A stretch of 64,000 bases of DNA from Cymodocea nodosa (GCA_036874045.1 CM072335.1:17553501-17617500); one strand, 5' to 3'; shown: positions 47,170 through 59,049, counted from the first letter of the stretch. A program made the numbers and translations. The notes: a model not told the origin generated them from the letters alone.

Positions 47170-48760
47170 TTTTTAAAAAAAAAGAAATCCCTAATCTATG
47201 AACAAGTCAATGCCTCAATCACAAAATTGTTACAAATATGAAAAGACGGATACAACCATAGGGCTTTTAAGCATAGAAGCCCATCCGCTAGGAGATTTCA
47301 TGACCTTGACTACCAGGTAAACCCAAGGCATCCAATTGGACTTGGCAATGGGTCTCAACAAAGAGGCTTACCAAGCTTCTGAAGACATCTTTGTACCCAT
47401 TGAGCCTCATCTTAGCTAGAACATTTGTGACCTAGTTAGCTTCATAATACACCTTGTTCCATTGAACTCTGGGAATGTTTTGCAAAATATAGTCTATTGG
47501 CAAGGAGCCTTTCAAAGTGAACAGATTTGCAAAGGACTCTCTCCTTCTAAGTTGAACCTCCTCTAATGAGCCTAGCCTAAATTAGACATTAGAGCCCTCA
47601 TCCAATCAGTAGTTCTTCTATGATTGATGACTTTATAAAAGTAAGTCGAAGTCCTATCACCTTTTGTCATCTATTTGATACAATCTTTTTGGGTAAGGAA
47701 AACTTCCTTTTGCATGTTGCGCCTAGACAATTCAACCCTAAGATGTTTAAGATGGGAAAAACAGTGTTGTCCCACCTGGCCTGCAAGCTAACTTCTACCA
47801 AGCCCACCTCCTATAGAAGATGAATTCTCTTCCGATCCACATTACCAAATGACACCTTGTTCCACTGTTTAAGATGAGCTTTCAACATCAATAATTTCCT
47901 ATTCACTCTACTCAAGAGGAGGCAAGGGGGTCTCTATATTATCTCAAATATTAGCTACCACCTTGAAAAAATCATGATGCAAAATCTACTTTCTTTGAAA
48001 CCAAAAGGAGAGGTGCATCAAACCACTTCTTTAAGAGATTGAGAAACCATCCGTGAATGATCAAAGCACATTCGAGATTTGTATGCCACCAAGGATCTCC
48101 AATTCCTATCATCTAGGTTGTTTACCAATACTCTGTCCAAACTCCTATATTGTCTGTCAAACCTTTTTGGTTGTCACAAAAGGTCTCCTGTAAAGGAAGG
48201 CTCTCTCAAGCCAATATCACAAATCACTTCATTAAAGTCCCTTATGCCACTTCTATAAAAACTTCCATTGCTAATGACCTCTCAGCTTCTGACTAAATTA
48301 AAATCACTTACTATAACCTAAGGGGAGTCAAGGTGACTACCATAGACATGATGGATCTCCTCCCATAGTGTACACCTAGTATAAACACTATAAGAGGCAT
48401 AAACAGCTAAGAAAAAGAAGATGCCCCCGCTAGATGAGTGAACCAACAACTAGTCATCTATTCAAGTACTTTGCATGCTGAATTCTCAGAGTCTGACAAA
48501 AAGACCTAAATCTTCCTAGACATGGAGTTGGGTTGCCAATTTAGAAGCCAAATTTAATCTGCAATGTCCTGTCCCCTTTCTAAGGAGATGAAAGGCTCCA
48601 AGATCACCATAGCTTGCACCTTATTTTAGTAAATGAGATCATTGAGACAGTTCTACAAGGCCTTGTTGCCAAGGCCCCGCAATTCCATATAATAAGTTTC
48701 ATGATGATATGATCTAATAGGGCGAATAAAATTAAGGTTGAAAGGTCATAATCTACGAAG
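47170..48760 (-). mobile_element. LINE R fragment (endonuclease, linker, possible RNase H end)
   Basis: Minus strand. The endonuclease part lies near 48480-48200 (SDFNLVRS at about 48310; LFLAVYASYSVYTRCTLWEE near 48390). The linker to RT follows, with LKQWNKVSFGNVDRKRI near 47860-47810 and ELSRRNMQKEVFLTQKDC near 47740-47680, then DRTSTYFYKVINHRR near 47655. 47560-47300 reads VQWNKVYYEAN and LAKMRLNG, which fits the end of the RNase H domain of plant LINEs, so RT itself is deleted. The poly-T at 47170 marks the 3' tail. Confidence 0.68.
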
Positions 48761-49031
48761 TGTAGGTCTGACCGTCAGTCATCCAACGTTGATAATGTCA
48801 AGAGAATCAGAGATCTATAGTGGTTGCTAGAAGGAAACAAGCTGAAATAGATGAAGTTTAGGATTTACAAGGTTGCTTTTGAGAGGCAGCTCTCTCCACA
48901 AAACAAGTTATACGCACAATAGGATAAAAGACAACTATTCTCCTAATTACCCTTAGCACTACTTCCTTCTAAAATAATGGATTCTAGGCTTCCACTCCGC
49001 TGGGCTGGACTAGCCCATTACACCTATTACA
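48761..49031 (-). repeat. 3' LTR of gypsy S
   Basis: 271 bp. The minus strand starts TGTAATAGGTG beside GGTGGGGGAGA (polypurine tract, 49032-49044). It matches the gypsy L LTRs in GTTGATAATGTCAAGAGAAT, AGATCTAT and GAGAGGCAGCTCTCTC. Confidence 0.82.
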
Positions 49032-49785
49032 TCTCCCCCACCATTAGAAGAGTCACATCCTCAAGGTTGGGAAACTACGTAGAAAGCTTGTGATAATCCT
49101 CCCATGTTGCGACATCAACCTCCTCTCCTTCCCACTATATCAACACTTTCATAATTGCCTTGTTTCCTTGGTTCCATTCGATGGTCTAGGTTCTTAGTTG
49201 GCTCCTTGCTAGCCTCAGGATGCATCACAGGTTGCTTGGGGTTGATCACATTGAGTAGTAGGACAACCTTCCTCCAAAGTTGAGATACATGAAAAGCTGA
49301 ATAGATACAAGATTCAAGTGGGAGCTGCAAGCAATAAGTAACTTTGCCAATACATTTCTCTACTTGAAAAGGGTCATGAAACCTTAACGTTAATTTCTAC
49401 ACCCTACATTTTGCGATGCTACTCAAATGATAAGGCTGCAATTTCTAATAGACTCAATCTCCCACCACATACTTCTCATTCCGTCTACACTTGTCTGCTA
49501 ACATCTTTGTGTGGTTCTATGCCTTATTGATATTTTCTTGTAGCCTTTGAAATAGTATCTCTCAACTTTGAAGCTCGTCATCTACCACTACCACTTTTGT
49601 AGTATTTGGAACATAAAAAAGTGATGTTGTTGGTTTTACTCTATATAAGGCCTTAAAAGGAGTACATCCTATTGAATTGTGTACACTAATGTTATGCTAA
49701 AATTCTGCTTATGAGAGCCATATGACCTAATTTTTGGGATTCTGAAAGGTGAAACAATAAATGTCTCTATCATGCAGTTCAAATT
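49032..49785 (-). pseudogene. Gypsy S pol 3' part: integrase C-terminus and chromodomain
   Basis: Minus strand. 49330-49115 contains IYSAFHVSQLWRK and the following Pro-rich stretch. A chromodomain reads WEGEEVDVATWEDYHKL near 49135-49085, then FPNLEDVTLLMVGEM and a TAA overlapping the polypurine tract. This is the usual end of chromovirus pol; the domain targets integration to chromatin. The integrase core continues right, beyond copia T, at 52104. Two in-frame stops sit in the chromodomain. Confidence 0.82.
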
Positions 49786-49790
49786 CTCCA

Positions 49791-49926
49791 TGTTAAGGCT
49801 ATAGTGGTAAGATCCATTTAGTTTAAACAGATATTCATTTACTTGTACCCTATCTATGTATTCTTTTATCCATTTACTTGTCATCTAGCAATAGATTATC
49901 AGTCTTTTTCTTCATTATTTCCAACT
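49791..49926 (+). repeat. 5' LTR of copia T
   Basis: 136 bp from TGTTAAGG to CCAACT, followed directly by the PBS. Alignable with 51977-52103 apart from a short indel in the TTATCCATTTACTTGTC part. Confidence 0.9.
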
Positions 49927-49938
49927 TGGTATCAAAGC
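49927..49938 (+). other. Primer-binding site of copia T
   Basis: TGGTATCAAAGC, initiator tRNA-Met type with one change, directly after the 5' LTR. Confidence 0.87.
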
Positions 49939-50439
49939 ACCAACAGATTGCTCTAAAGGCACGTCGATGACCTTCCACATCGTGCACCAACAACCTTCCT
50001 TTTCCACTAGTAGCCATCGCCACTTCGCTTGACATCCCAACATTCACTCCTTCCATAGGTCAGCATCGTGCATCATTGACGCTAACCTAACATCTCCCAT
50101 ACAGCATGCCTTTCATTCCTTGTCGAGTAGTCCAACCCAACTCCTCTCTCCAGACAGTCTGTCTGGTATCCTCTTCTAGGGAGAACAATCTAGTTCTCTA
50201 CTCTTTAGATGCTTGAGTTTCCACACAAGATAAGAATCATCCTCTTCAAACTCATAAAAATCAAGCTCCATGTCGAAAGCTTCTCTTCTCTAGTCTGGAC
50301 TAAAAAAAAACTGGAACTCTCATCATCTCCAATACACCTCAGCACATTCCATGTGAAGCCAAAGTCTTTGACACAAGCCTATACTAGGAATTGACACCAG
50401 AACCATCCCTCTTCAGACTGTACCTAATACGTCTATCCT

Positions 50440-50870
50440 ATTCTCATGGCTTCCAGCTCCAACTCGTCCCCTTCTAGAGTTTCATAAGGAAGAATAGGAG
50501 CTCGAGGTGATCTACTAATTAGGAGCTTTTTGAGAATTTCTGAAAAGTTGAATGGTCCTAATTACATGCTTTGGACTCAAAACTTTGAAACTATTATGAT
50601 TGCACATCATCAAAAGCATCATCTTTCTCTTCCACCCCCTAAGATGAATGATTTAGCATACCAAGACTAGATTACAAATGACGCTACGATTATTTCTTAG
50701 ATGTTAACCAACATGGAACCCACTGTTGCTCGTTAGATATCTATGATTCTACCTATCAAGAAAATTTGAGAAGCTTTGCATAAGATTTATAGGTATGAGA
50801 AAAATATCTCAAAGACCCTTCAAGTGTATGAACAATTGTTTCAACTTCGCCAAAGAGAATTGTGTTTACA
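50440..50870 (+). pseudogene. Copia T gag remnant
   Basis: Plus strand frame with SFLRISEKLNGPNYMLWTQN then HHLSLPPPKMNDLAY, the copia gag N-terminal half. Several TAG codons replace Gln/Trp codons. It ends at LFQLRQREL near 50862, where a deletion joins it to RT. Confidence 0.8.
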
Positions 50871-51976
50871 TACTTAATAAAGCTATTTATAGTCTCAAGC
50901 AAAGTCCCAATGCGTGATTTTAGAAATTCAATAATATTATGTAAAGTGGTGGATTTAATAGTTGAAGGGTTGATCACTCCATATTCATTAAAAAGACTTT
51001 CAAAGGAATTGTCATTCTAGTTGTATATGTAGATGAAATGTTATTAAAAAGTGATGACACCTAAGGTATTAAGAAAACAAAGAGGTTCCTATGTAGGAAT
51101 TTTGCTACCAAAGACATAGGCACACTACGGTATTTTCTTGAAGTGGAATTGCTTACTACCAAGGTTGTCTATTCTTATCTTAAAGGAAATATACGTTAGT
51201 CTTGCTAAAAGAGAGATTTGGAAAGTTGCAAGCTCAAAACTACGCCAATAGAGCAGACTCACTCTTTTTGAGATGTAGAATCACGTCAATGGAGATTCAA
51301 GATGGTACAGAATGCTGGTTGGGAAACTTATATATTTGACTGTCACGAGGTCAGATATCTCATATACAATTAACTTACCCAATCAGTTTATACATGCTCC
51401 TAACGAAGTTCACTAGCAAGGTATTCGAGTGTTAGCTTAAATCAAAAACACTCTTAGTAAAGGACTTCTATACAAGAAAAATGGTCACTTAAAAGTTGAG
51501 AGGTTCTCTAAGGTTGGGTATGCAGGGGACAAGAAGTACAAGAAATTTACATTAGATTACTATACTTATCTTGGAGAGAACCTTGTTACTTGACATAATA
51601 AAAAACAGAACATCATCTCTACATCCAACGTTGAAGCCAAGTATCAAGTGATGTCACAAACCACCTTTAAGTTAATTTGGATCAAAGTCTTATAACAAGA
51701 GTTAAATGTTGGTATGAACCTTTTCATGTCTATGCATTGTGACAATCAAGTTGTCATATATATTGCTAGTAATCCAACATTTTATGAGGAGAAAACATGT
51801 TAAGGTTGACTATCATTTTATTCGAGACAATGTATTGAAATGCATGATATCCACTCCTTTCACCCATTTAGAAGATCAAGTTGCAGATGTTTTTACCAAA
51901 GATTTGAGAGTTGGTGTTTTCAAAATTTTATGTAATAAGTTAAGCATATTTGACATATACGCTCCAACTTGAAGAG
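50871..51976 (+). pseudogene. Copia T pol remnant: RT second half and RNase H
   Basis: Starts at YSLKQSP near 50888 and reads VVYVDEMLLKS near 51027, so YVDD has become YVDE. RNase H follows: GLLYKKNGHLKVERFSK near 51465, SMHCDNQVVIYIASNPTF near 51731, with the tail CNKLSIFDIYAPT and a stop at 51969. The purine tract GAAGAG leads into the 3' LTR. Frames shift several times. Confidence 0.83.
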
Positions 51977-52103
51977 TGTTAAGACTATAGTGGTAAGATC
52001 CGTTTAGTTTAAATAAATATCTATTTACTTGTACCTTATCTATGTATTCTTGTACTCTCATCTAACAATAAATTATCGATCTTTTTCTTCATTATTTTCA
52101 ACT
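51977..52103 (+). repeat. 3' LTR of copia T
   Basis: 127 bp from TGTTAAGA to TCAACT, followed by the CTCCA target duplication and the return of gypsy S. Confidence 0.9.
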
Positions 52104-52745
52104 CTCCATTTGACCACTTTAGGAGTGATGCCAATATTATAAATAGTTTGGTGCCTTGTAGCTACATTAATTCTTGCTAAAATAAAATTATGAAAAGGGA
52201 ATCTTGATCATACACTATTGTCTGTAGCACCCCATGCAATTGTGCCACTTGCTCAATAAAAACTTGGGCTAGTTCTTTAACTATGTAGGGATGTTTGAGC
52301 AGCACTAAATGACAATACTTGGTTAAATGATCTATCACTATCCAAATAATTGTCCTTCCTTAAGATGGTGGCAATCTTTCAATAAAGTCTATACTTATAT
52401 TAATTCAATTGTACTTTGGAATTGGTAATGACTATAGTAATCTTGTCAATGAGGTATTTTTGTACTTGGTGTATTGGCACACACCACATTTGCAAACATG
52501 TCTTTTCAAGTCCTCTTGCCACTCCTTCCAATATAGATTAGCTTCAATCTCTAGACATTTTTCTCATATTCTAAGTGACTAGCAACTAGCAAGTCATGGA
52601 ATTCCCTAAATAACACTTTTTGGAATTCTGATTTAACTATGATAACTAGTAGCCTTTTATAGAATAAGACCCCATCAACTAGTCTAAACTTTTGCTATCT
52701 TCCCTTCTCTTTGTAAGCTTCTTCAATTTATTGAAACTAAGTGGT
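52104..52745 (-). pseudogene. Gypsy S pol: integrase core and zinc-binding start
   Basis: Minus strand, continuing from 49785 once copia T is removed. It reads INISIDFIERLPPS and IIWIVIDHLTKYCHLVLLKH near 52410-52310, the integrase core, after CANTPSTK-type remains of the H2C2 zinc region near 52500 (REFHDLLVASHLEYEKNV at about 52610-52560). Upstream pol (RNase H, RT) and gag are missing at 52745. Confidence 0.82.
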
Positions 52746-53949
52746 GAAAAAATCTCTGTATTTTAATAATACAAAAATCTATGTGAAGAAATTATATATT
52801 TCACAAGTGTAGATCAAGAACTATGGAGACAGGATTTGTTGTAAAATAGAAGAATTATTATGCAACAATAAGCCCAAAGGTTAATCAAATCAATCGATGA
52901 CTTATGAAAGTAAGCTCTAAAAAATCACTATTAGGTGAAAAGCTACCAAGAATAATAGAATATTGAACACACAAATATGTTATCTATCGAATGAATAATA
53001 AATGCAAGTAATCAAGAGACAAAAAGTTAATGAATTAACTTATCGTCGATCATCAAAAACTTAGAGTTACAAGAAGACTTCAACAAAAAATCTAGATGGA
53101 ACAACAAGTTGCGAAAATTAAACTAGGATGAAGAGTTAGTTGGCTAAATAATTGAATATCAGCAGAATATTCGATGACTTATGAAATAACCATTCGTCTT
53201 ATAAAAGAGTTGTGGTAAATTGGACAAGTGTAAATTGGATGAAGTAAGTTCATTATCTTTACTTAAACTTCACGAACTTAATAAAGGAAAGGTACTTAGA
53301 GAGTTAAATTTAAGCATCCAAATATTGGTAGGATATTCGTTATCTTATCAAATAAGTATCCAATTTAAAAGAAGAAGAAAAATAATCTACCGAAGGTTTT
53401 AAAGATTCTATTAAAATATTTGGTGACATATCAAAGCAACTATCTGACCAAGTAAATGTCTCAATGATATAAGAAGTTACTTCGCCAAAGACACAATAGA
53501 ATTTTCAACAGTTTGTACAATGGTAACCTTCTATATTTAAGATTATCACATCAATAATACAGAAGAAGATTTTAACAAGATTGGAGAAAAATTCAATTGT
53601 TGCTCATATGATTATAAAAAGAACCAAACTATACTTCAAAATACAAAGCAATTAAAGTACAAAAAGATTTAAAGGATCAAGTGCAAACAAATATTGGAAA
53701 GAATGTTTTATCACCTAAAGGAGGAATAAGGTTCGGGTCAATTTAGAAAATATTTCAGCTAACACATATAGGATAAGGTGGCCTACCTTGATGCATTTTT
53801 CATATGAACCATAAAGGGCATTCCCACGAGAATTCAACATTTTTGAGTGTGCAAGTGTTTCATTTACGAGGTTTATATAAAAGAATTAGGCATGTTGGTA
53901 CATTCATATGTGAATTAAATTTATAATAAACAATAAAATTCTTAACTCT
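52746..53949. other. Unassigned DNA, possibly the 5' LTR region of gypsy U
   Basis: No gene. TCGATGACTTATGAAA occurs at about 52894 and 53171, and related TCGTTATCTTATCAAATAAG at about 53337. Its place before a gypsy PBS-like site suggests an LTR, but I could not match it to a 3' copy. Confidence 0.35.
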
Positions 53950-53963
53950 CAACCACTATAACT

Positions 53964-53990
53964 GGTGCAGACGACATCTAGGGAAACTCA
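53964..53990 (+). other. Possible gypsy U primer-binding region
   Basis: TGGTGCAGACGACATCTAGG resembles a decayed TGGCGCCGTTGCCGGGG site used by Athila/Tat elements. Weak. Confidence 0.35.
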
Positions 53991-54149
53991 TTTGGATATA
54001 ATGGAACTCTATGGTGATGTAATTTCATGACTTTAACTCTGTATCTACATTGAACACCTTCACTATTTCTGCAATTGTATATTCTTTTTATATTCAATTA
54101 TTTTATATAGTTATTAATTTATAACATTGTTATAGGAATTTTTATTTAG

Positions 54150-55350
54150 TTGGGTAATCATTGGAAAAGGGACAGCTTGAGACAACTTACCAAGACCATT
54201 AGCGTTGAACAGACTAACCCATATGCTGATCATATGAACCCACCGCATCAGCAATTGCAACCACTTGTTGAGATCTTTTATCTACTGCAAGTGGATCAAC
54301 CCTCATATTTCGTCTTACCTAGATGTGATGGGCAAAAATTTGAACTACATTCCAATTACATAAACCAATTACCACAATTTCTAAGTTGTGAACGAGAAGA
54401 TGCTTACTTGTTCTTGTAGGAATTTAACGAGGTATGCAACATAGTCTACATCCCTGATGTGTCGATGGACGCAATTAAACTAAGATTTATTCCCAAATAC
54501 CCAAATCATGGCATAGAAAAAACACGTCTGTGTCAAGCCATCTATGAAAGTCTAACCCCTCAACCAAGTAACTTCTTAAGTCCATGTATGTAGGTAGGTT
54601 TTTGAGGTTTAATGAAGATGAAGTGTGGGAAGCATACAAAAGCCTTATTGACCAAACAATACAATAGGAGAGCTCCTTAGTTAATGTTGCTAATGGCATA
54701 TATGACAAAAGTCCTACTTTCATGTCATCTCAAGGCATTCATCACATTGAACTCATTGTAGGGATGGAAACTAGGATGGAGGCCCACATGAAGAAAATGG
54801 AAACATTGCTATAATTGGAGAAGCATAGAAATGAATCAACCTGTAGCATACCTAAACTTAGATGTCAAGTTTGTCAAATTGAAGATCATGTCATTGAACA
54901 ATGCCCTATAGTAGACATCCATCCTGAGTAAGTTTATGTAATGCAAAGATACCATGGGAACTACAACACACAATTATACAACCCTAATTGGAAGAATCAC
55001 TCTAACTTCTCTTGAAGGAACCAAGATTTCCGCAAAGAAGGTCAATCCTTTACTGGAGTAAGTTCATCCAACACTATCCAACCTCCACAATAGTTAACAT
55101 TGTCCACATCACTACAACCATCTATGACAAACTTTGAGAAACACTTCGCAGAATTAGAACGAGGAATTCAATTTATTCTCAAGATCACTCTCATTCTAGC
55201 TAACCATTCAAAGGCTATTAAGGATATTGAAACCCAACTGGGATGTCTCACCCCACCAGCACCTAATAGTCAACAATTTCTCTCAAGTTAGTCTATACAA
55301 AATCCCAAGATAAAGGTTGGGGAGGGTGGTGCATCCAACTCCTCTTGAGC
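54150..55350 (+). pseudogene. Gypsy U (Athila-like) gag remnant
   Basis: Plus strand. 54150-54419 reads FELHSNYINQLPQFLSCERE then EDAYLFL; the next stretch has EFNEVCNIVYIPDVSMDAIK, typical of Athila gag. The sequence then jumps to HGIEKTRLCQAIYESLTPQP near 54505, so the central gag is deleted. A zinc-knuckle region (CQVCQIEDHVIEQCP, near 54864-54908) and a YNPNWKNHSNFS box near 54980 follow. 55100-55291 is a predicted coiled region (FEKHFAELERGIQF). Several stops. Confidence 0.75.
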
Positions 55351-55559
55351 ATGAACAATGAGAGAAAGAAAACAAGAGTCTACTCTTGTGAATAATGTTA
55401 CTTTGAACATATATTTGCTTTCTGTTATTCCCTTTAGTCTGTATTAATTTTATTTTCATACTACATACATTTTGGACTTAACCTATTGTTACTTTTATTC
55501 TGCCACTTGATTATAATAAATTAGCAACTCTAATATTTATTGCCATGAAATTGTATCAG

Positions 55560-56250
55560 GTGAAGGTATGAATCCCTTAGAAGATCTCAACACATTCAGT
55601 TATCCACTTTGTCTGCATGCTTTCATATCCCTTTGGGTAGACATAGGCCTCAATTCAAATGAGCTTGGATTAATTCCATAGTATGTAGGTGCATTGTAAG
55701 AAAATGTGTATTCTTTTTTGGGTACTTTTGAAGAAGCGTATACCACTATTAATCAAGCTAAATGACTCACTAATGTATTCCACTTGAAGAGCTTTGACGT
55801 AACCCTATTGGAACCTACTTCTAACTGGCTTTATCGCCTTCCCAAATATTCGGTTCCCACTTGGCGATATCTTTGGATCATCTTTCTGAAGGAATTTTAT
55901 ACCACAACTTACCATAAAGCTAATCTACATGCTTACAAATAAGGACAAAAAGAGATCTTTTCAGACTTTATAGATCGATTTATAGCAATTGCAAATAGGT
56001 CATCACATGCAACTCTCATTGAATTAGAACTATATCAGAAAGTATGTAAAAATGTCAATGAGGACACATGCGACTATATATGGCACGGTGACCATTCCCA
56101 AAATTTTGAATTTTGTGAAAATCCACAATATAACTAGCTATATTTATTAACCACGACCTGTTTAGCTCTAGACCAGCCACCCTCAACTAGTCTCACCTCT
56201 CAAAACACCAACGAAAATGCACTTCAGTTTCTGATAGAAGAGTAGTAGTG
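55560..56250 (+). pseudogene. Second gag-like remnant
   Basis: Plus strand reads LTNVFHLKSFDVTLLEPTSN, then WLYRLPKYSVPTWRYLWIIF and FSDFIDRFIAIANRSSHA with a central stop. The W-Y-LP...W..L...F pattern followed by DFI.RF fits the Retrotrans_gag fold of gypsy elements, but unlike the Athila gag before it. It may come from a different gypsy family inserted in U. No pol follows. Confidence 0.5.
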
Positions 56251-57100
56251 AATATTTGTAGACATTCATTTATGTCAAATGGAGGAGGAGAGAATGGTTG
56301 ACAATGTCATGGCAACTATGCACCAACTCTAGCACCTATTGCAGTAGAATAGAAGCAATGGTAGGTAAGTCACAAAGAAAAAAAGGTATATATGTTTGTC
56401 CTTTTATTTTCGTTGTATTTTATGCATTTCTGTACATAAGTGTTTTATCTGAATTTAATTTGTGTTTTAATGTTTCAGCTAGCACTAGTCTGTATCAGAT
56501 ATATGTTATTTCTTTTCTCCCGTTTATTGCATGTTGTAATCAATTATCATTATGTTTTACTGTCTCCAATATCTATTTTTGTATATTGAGGACAATGTAA
56601 ATCTTAAGTATAGGGGAGAGGTTGCATACATGTTTTTCATTTTACATGTTTCTCAGTATTTTACATGTTAGTTTTATGTGTCGCCTACAAACCTAATTGG
56701 TAAAGTTTATTAGAGTTTTCTAATCAAAACCAATTAGATAAGATAGAACTCTTTGAATCGTAGGTTTGGACTCGAAAATTCAATTTTGGTGTCACTCATA
56801 GTTTACATATATGTATTGTACCTACATTAACATAATAAGACCTTAATTAAAGAAATGCATAAGAAGTTCTCTCCTCGTAAGAGACACTTAGGTAGTAACT
56901 AAGAATGTCATCCAATGAGTTGTCCTAAATAAAGGGTAAATATTAAATAAGCAAATGTCCATTCTTACCAAGGTAGCCGAAGACAGAGACTAAGCAACCG
57001 CTTAGTCTTCAAGCATCAATATCTTAGTGGGAGGCATCAATATCTAAGCATTACTTTTTCTTATATCTTCTTGTTTGCAACTTGTTAATGAATATTGTAC
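56251..57100 (+). other. Probable 3' non-coding part of gypsy U
   Basis: At 56588-56630, GAGGACAATGTAAATCTTAA and TATAGGGGAGAGGTTGCA match wording I know from the region before the 3' LTR in Athila/Tat elements (GGGGACAATGT...GTGGGGGAGG). Frame 56298-56600 is hydrophobic but without a known match. Confidence 0.55.
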
Positions 57101-57544
57101 ATTTGTAAATCTTGTAAATGGAAATGTATGTACAATGTGTTTTATGTTTAGGTATAAAAACATGTTCTTTCTAGACTTGTATAGTTTTTTGCATATCTTT
57201 CACGTTGATTTTTGAGTACTCAGGATAAGGAATAAAGTCATAAAGTTTGACAATTATAGGAAAGAGATATAGCAGTTTTGGAATTTTAGCAAGGAAAGGT
57301 TGCAACTGAGTATGCCTCTATTTTGTAGCTCAGACTTATGCTGAAAACGTATATTTATTTCTATTGATTCCTTGTGAGAAAGTCGTGTTTTCTATTTTTC
57401 CATAATACTAGAACAAGTCTTCTTGATATAGGAAGTGATTTCATGGCAAACGAATAAAAATGATTTTTCCAAGAAGGAGATGCAAGCTAATAATTTCATT
57501 TGACCTGCGTGCATGCCTACAGTGTTCGAGTTAAAGTAGAGAAG

Positions 57545-58048
57545 AATTTGTTGAGTTAGCTTAACTCAATGAGTGAAAGTGGAGAAGAACTCGTGGAGTT
57601 AGTATAACTCAACGAGTTATAGGAGTGAAGAATTCGTTGAGTTAGCATAACTCAATGAGTTATAGGTGTGAAGAACTCTTTGAGTTAAACTAACTCAACA
57701 AGTTAAAATGAAGAAAGTTAAAATAAAGAACTCGTTGAGTTAACTTAACAAATAAAAAGAATACAAAACTCATTAAGTTAGCTTAACTCAACGAGTTAAA
57801 ATGAAGAAGTCATTTAGTTGACATAACTCAACGAGTTATAGATGTGAAGAACTCATTGAGTTAGCCTATCTCAATGAGTAAAAAAGGTGCAGAACTCATT
57901 GAGTTAGCTTAACTCAACGAGTTAAAGTGAAGAAAGTTAAATTGAAGAATGTTAAAGGGAAGAAGAACTCGTTGAGTTATCTAACTCAATGAGTAATTGT
58001 AAGGAAGTGATCTTGCGCTACTCGTTAAGTTAGCATAACTCAACGACT
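57545..58048. repeat. Array of eleven palindromic hairpin units, mostly 43-bp period
   Basis: Each unit is an inverted repeat of arm AACTCRTTGAGTTA, a 2-4 base loop (often GCT or GCA) and arm TAACTCAAYGAGTT. Copies start at about 57545, 57588, 57631, 57674, 57729, 57767, 57808, 57850, 57893, 57966 and 58020. Spacers often read ATAGGWGTGAAG. The 5th copy has a decayed right arm. The R and Y positions are the CpG of each arm: copies carry CG, TG or CA there, as expected from methyl-C decay. No coding frame. It lies right of the Athila-like 3' region and may belong to its LTR. Confidence 0.93.
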
Positions 58049-59049
58049 AGTGTATAGTCTCAACCATTGGTTGACCAAATAGATATCTATTTTTTCTTAC
58101 CTCATGAAAATCCAACCTCAACATCTGCCTATCAATTTATCTTTATCAGTAAGTTTGTTTAGTAAAGTAAATCTCTCAGAAAAGGGAATTAAGTGTATAA
58201 CTATCTTAATGGATTAACCACGTAGATACTTAATGTGTCAAGAATCTCATTAAATGAGGTAGAGAATACTTAATCTTAGCAATTAAATATCAATAGATTT
58301 CATTTATGAAACTTCCTATAGATTTGACATATACTTGCATAGTTTAATACAATAGACACCATGCACTTACGATTTATAAATGTAAAATTTGGATTAAGAT
58401 TAATTGAAGACAATTAAAAACCCTTATAGCATGTTAAATAGGTGTATAGTGTGTGAACCTAAGTATAAAAGTAGAAGGGATGAGAAAGATGAGCCCATAT
58501 GGGCTTACATAAGATCAAGTAGATCATAAAGAAAAGAGTAGACCAAAAAAAATAGACCTAAAGAGGCTAGAAGAGATGTATTAGTCATGGTCCAATTATC
58601 CATTTACGTGTGGGTGTTATAAGAAGATATAGTATTTATATGCCCTAACTATAGTGTGGTGGTAGAAGTTATTAAACAAAGTAAAGTGCAAATGCATTGC
58701 ATGTGATGTGTAATGTGATGCATGAGATGCAAATGGATAATGCATGAAAATGTTCGTGAATAATGCAATTCTATAATCAAGGATTTAAAAATTAGTATCA
58801 TATCAAGGATTGATCCTTTAAAAAATGAAAATGTGTCGAGGAATGAGGATTGTATCAATGGAATGCAATACCTCTATGAAAACAGACAAAAAACTTTCAA
58901 TTTCAACTTAAAACTCAAAAATAAGATTAAGCAAGTTATGATAAGCATATAAAACACAAATAAATTTTTTATCAATTAGTCACATGTATGAGAGAAGTCT
59001 TAAATCATGTACAAATAATAAGGAAAGTGCAAGTTGAGGATTTAGACAA
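58049..59049. other. Unassigned DNA
   Basis: No gene or clear element end. Frame 58858-58649 (minus) lies in a region with repeated ATGCAT/TGCATG wording. It could be LTR body of gypsy U or unrelated. Confidence 0.35.

Larger units (their letters stand above)
49791..52103 (+). mobile_element. Copia T: internally deleted element nested in gypsy S
   Basis: 2.3 kb, plus strand, with LTRs 49791-49926 and 51977-52103, PBS at 49927-49938, and a perfect 5-bp target duplication CTCCA (49786-49790 and 52104-52108). Inside, gag runs straight into the middle of RT: the zinc knuckle, protease, integrase and front of RT are gone. It needed helper proteins to move if the deletion came before insertion. 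Confidence 0.9.

Noticed and set aside
49927-49938. PBS sites as tRNA gene fragments
   Set aside because: They occur only beside LTRs and are the complement of a tRNA 3' end, with no cloverleaf nearby.
57545-58048. CRISPR array or coding repeat
   Set aside because: Repeats are palindromic with short, similar spacers and no cas genes, in plant transposon DNA; no frame stays open.
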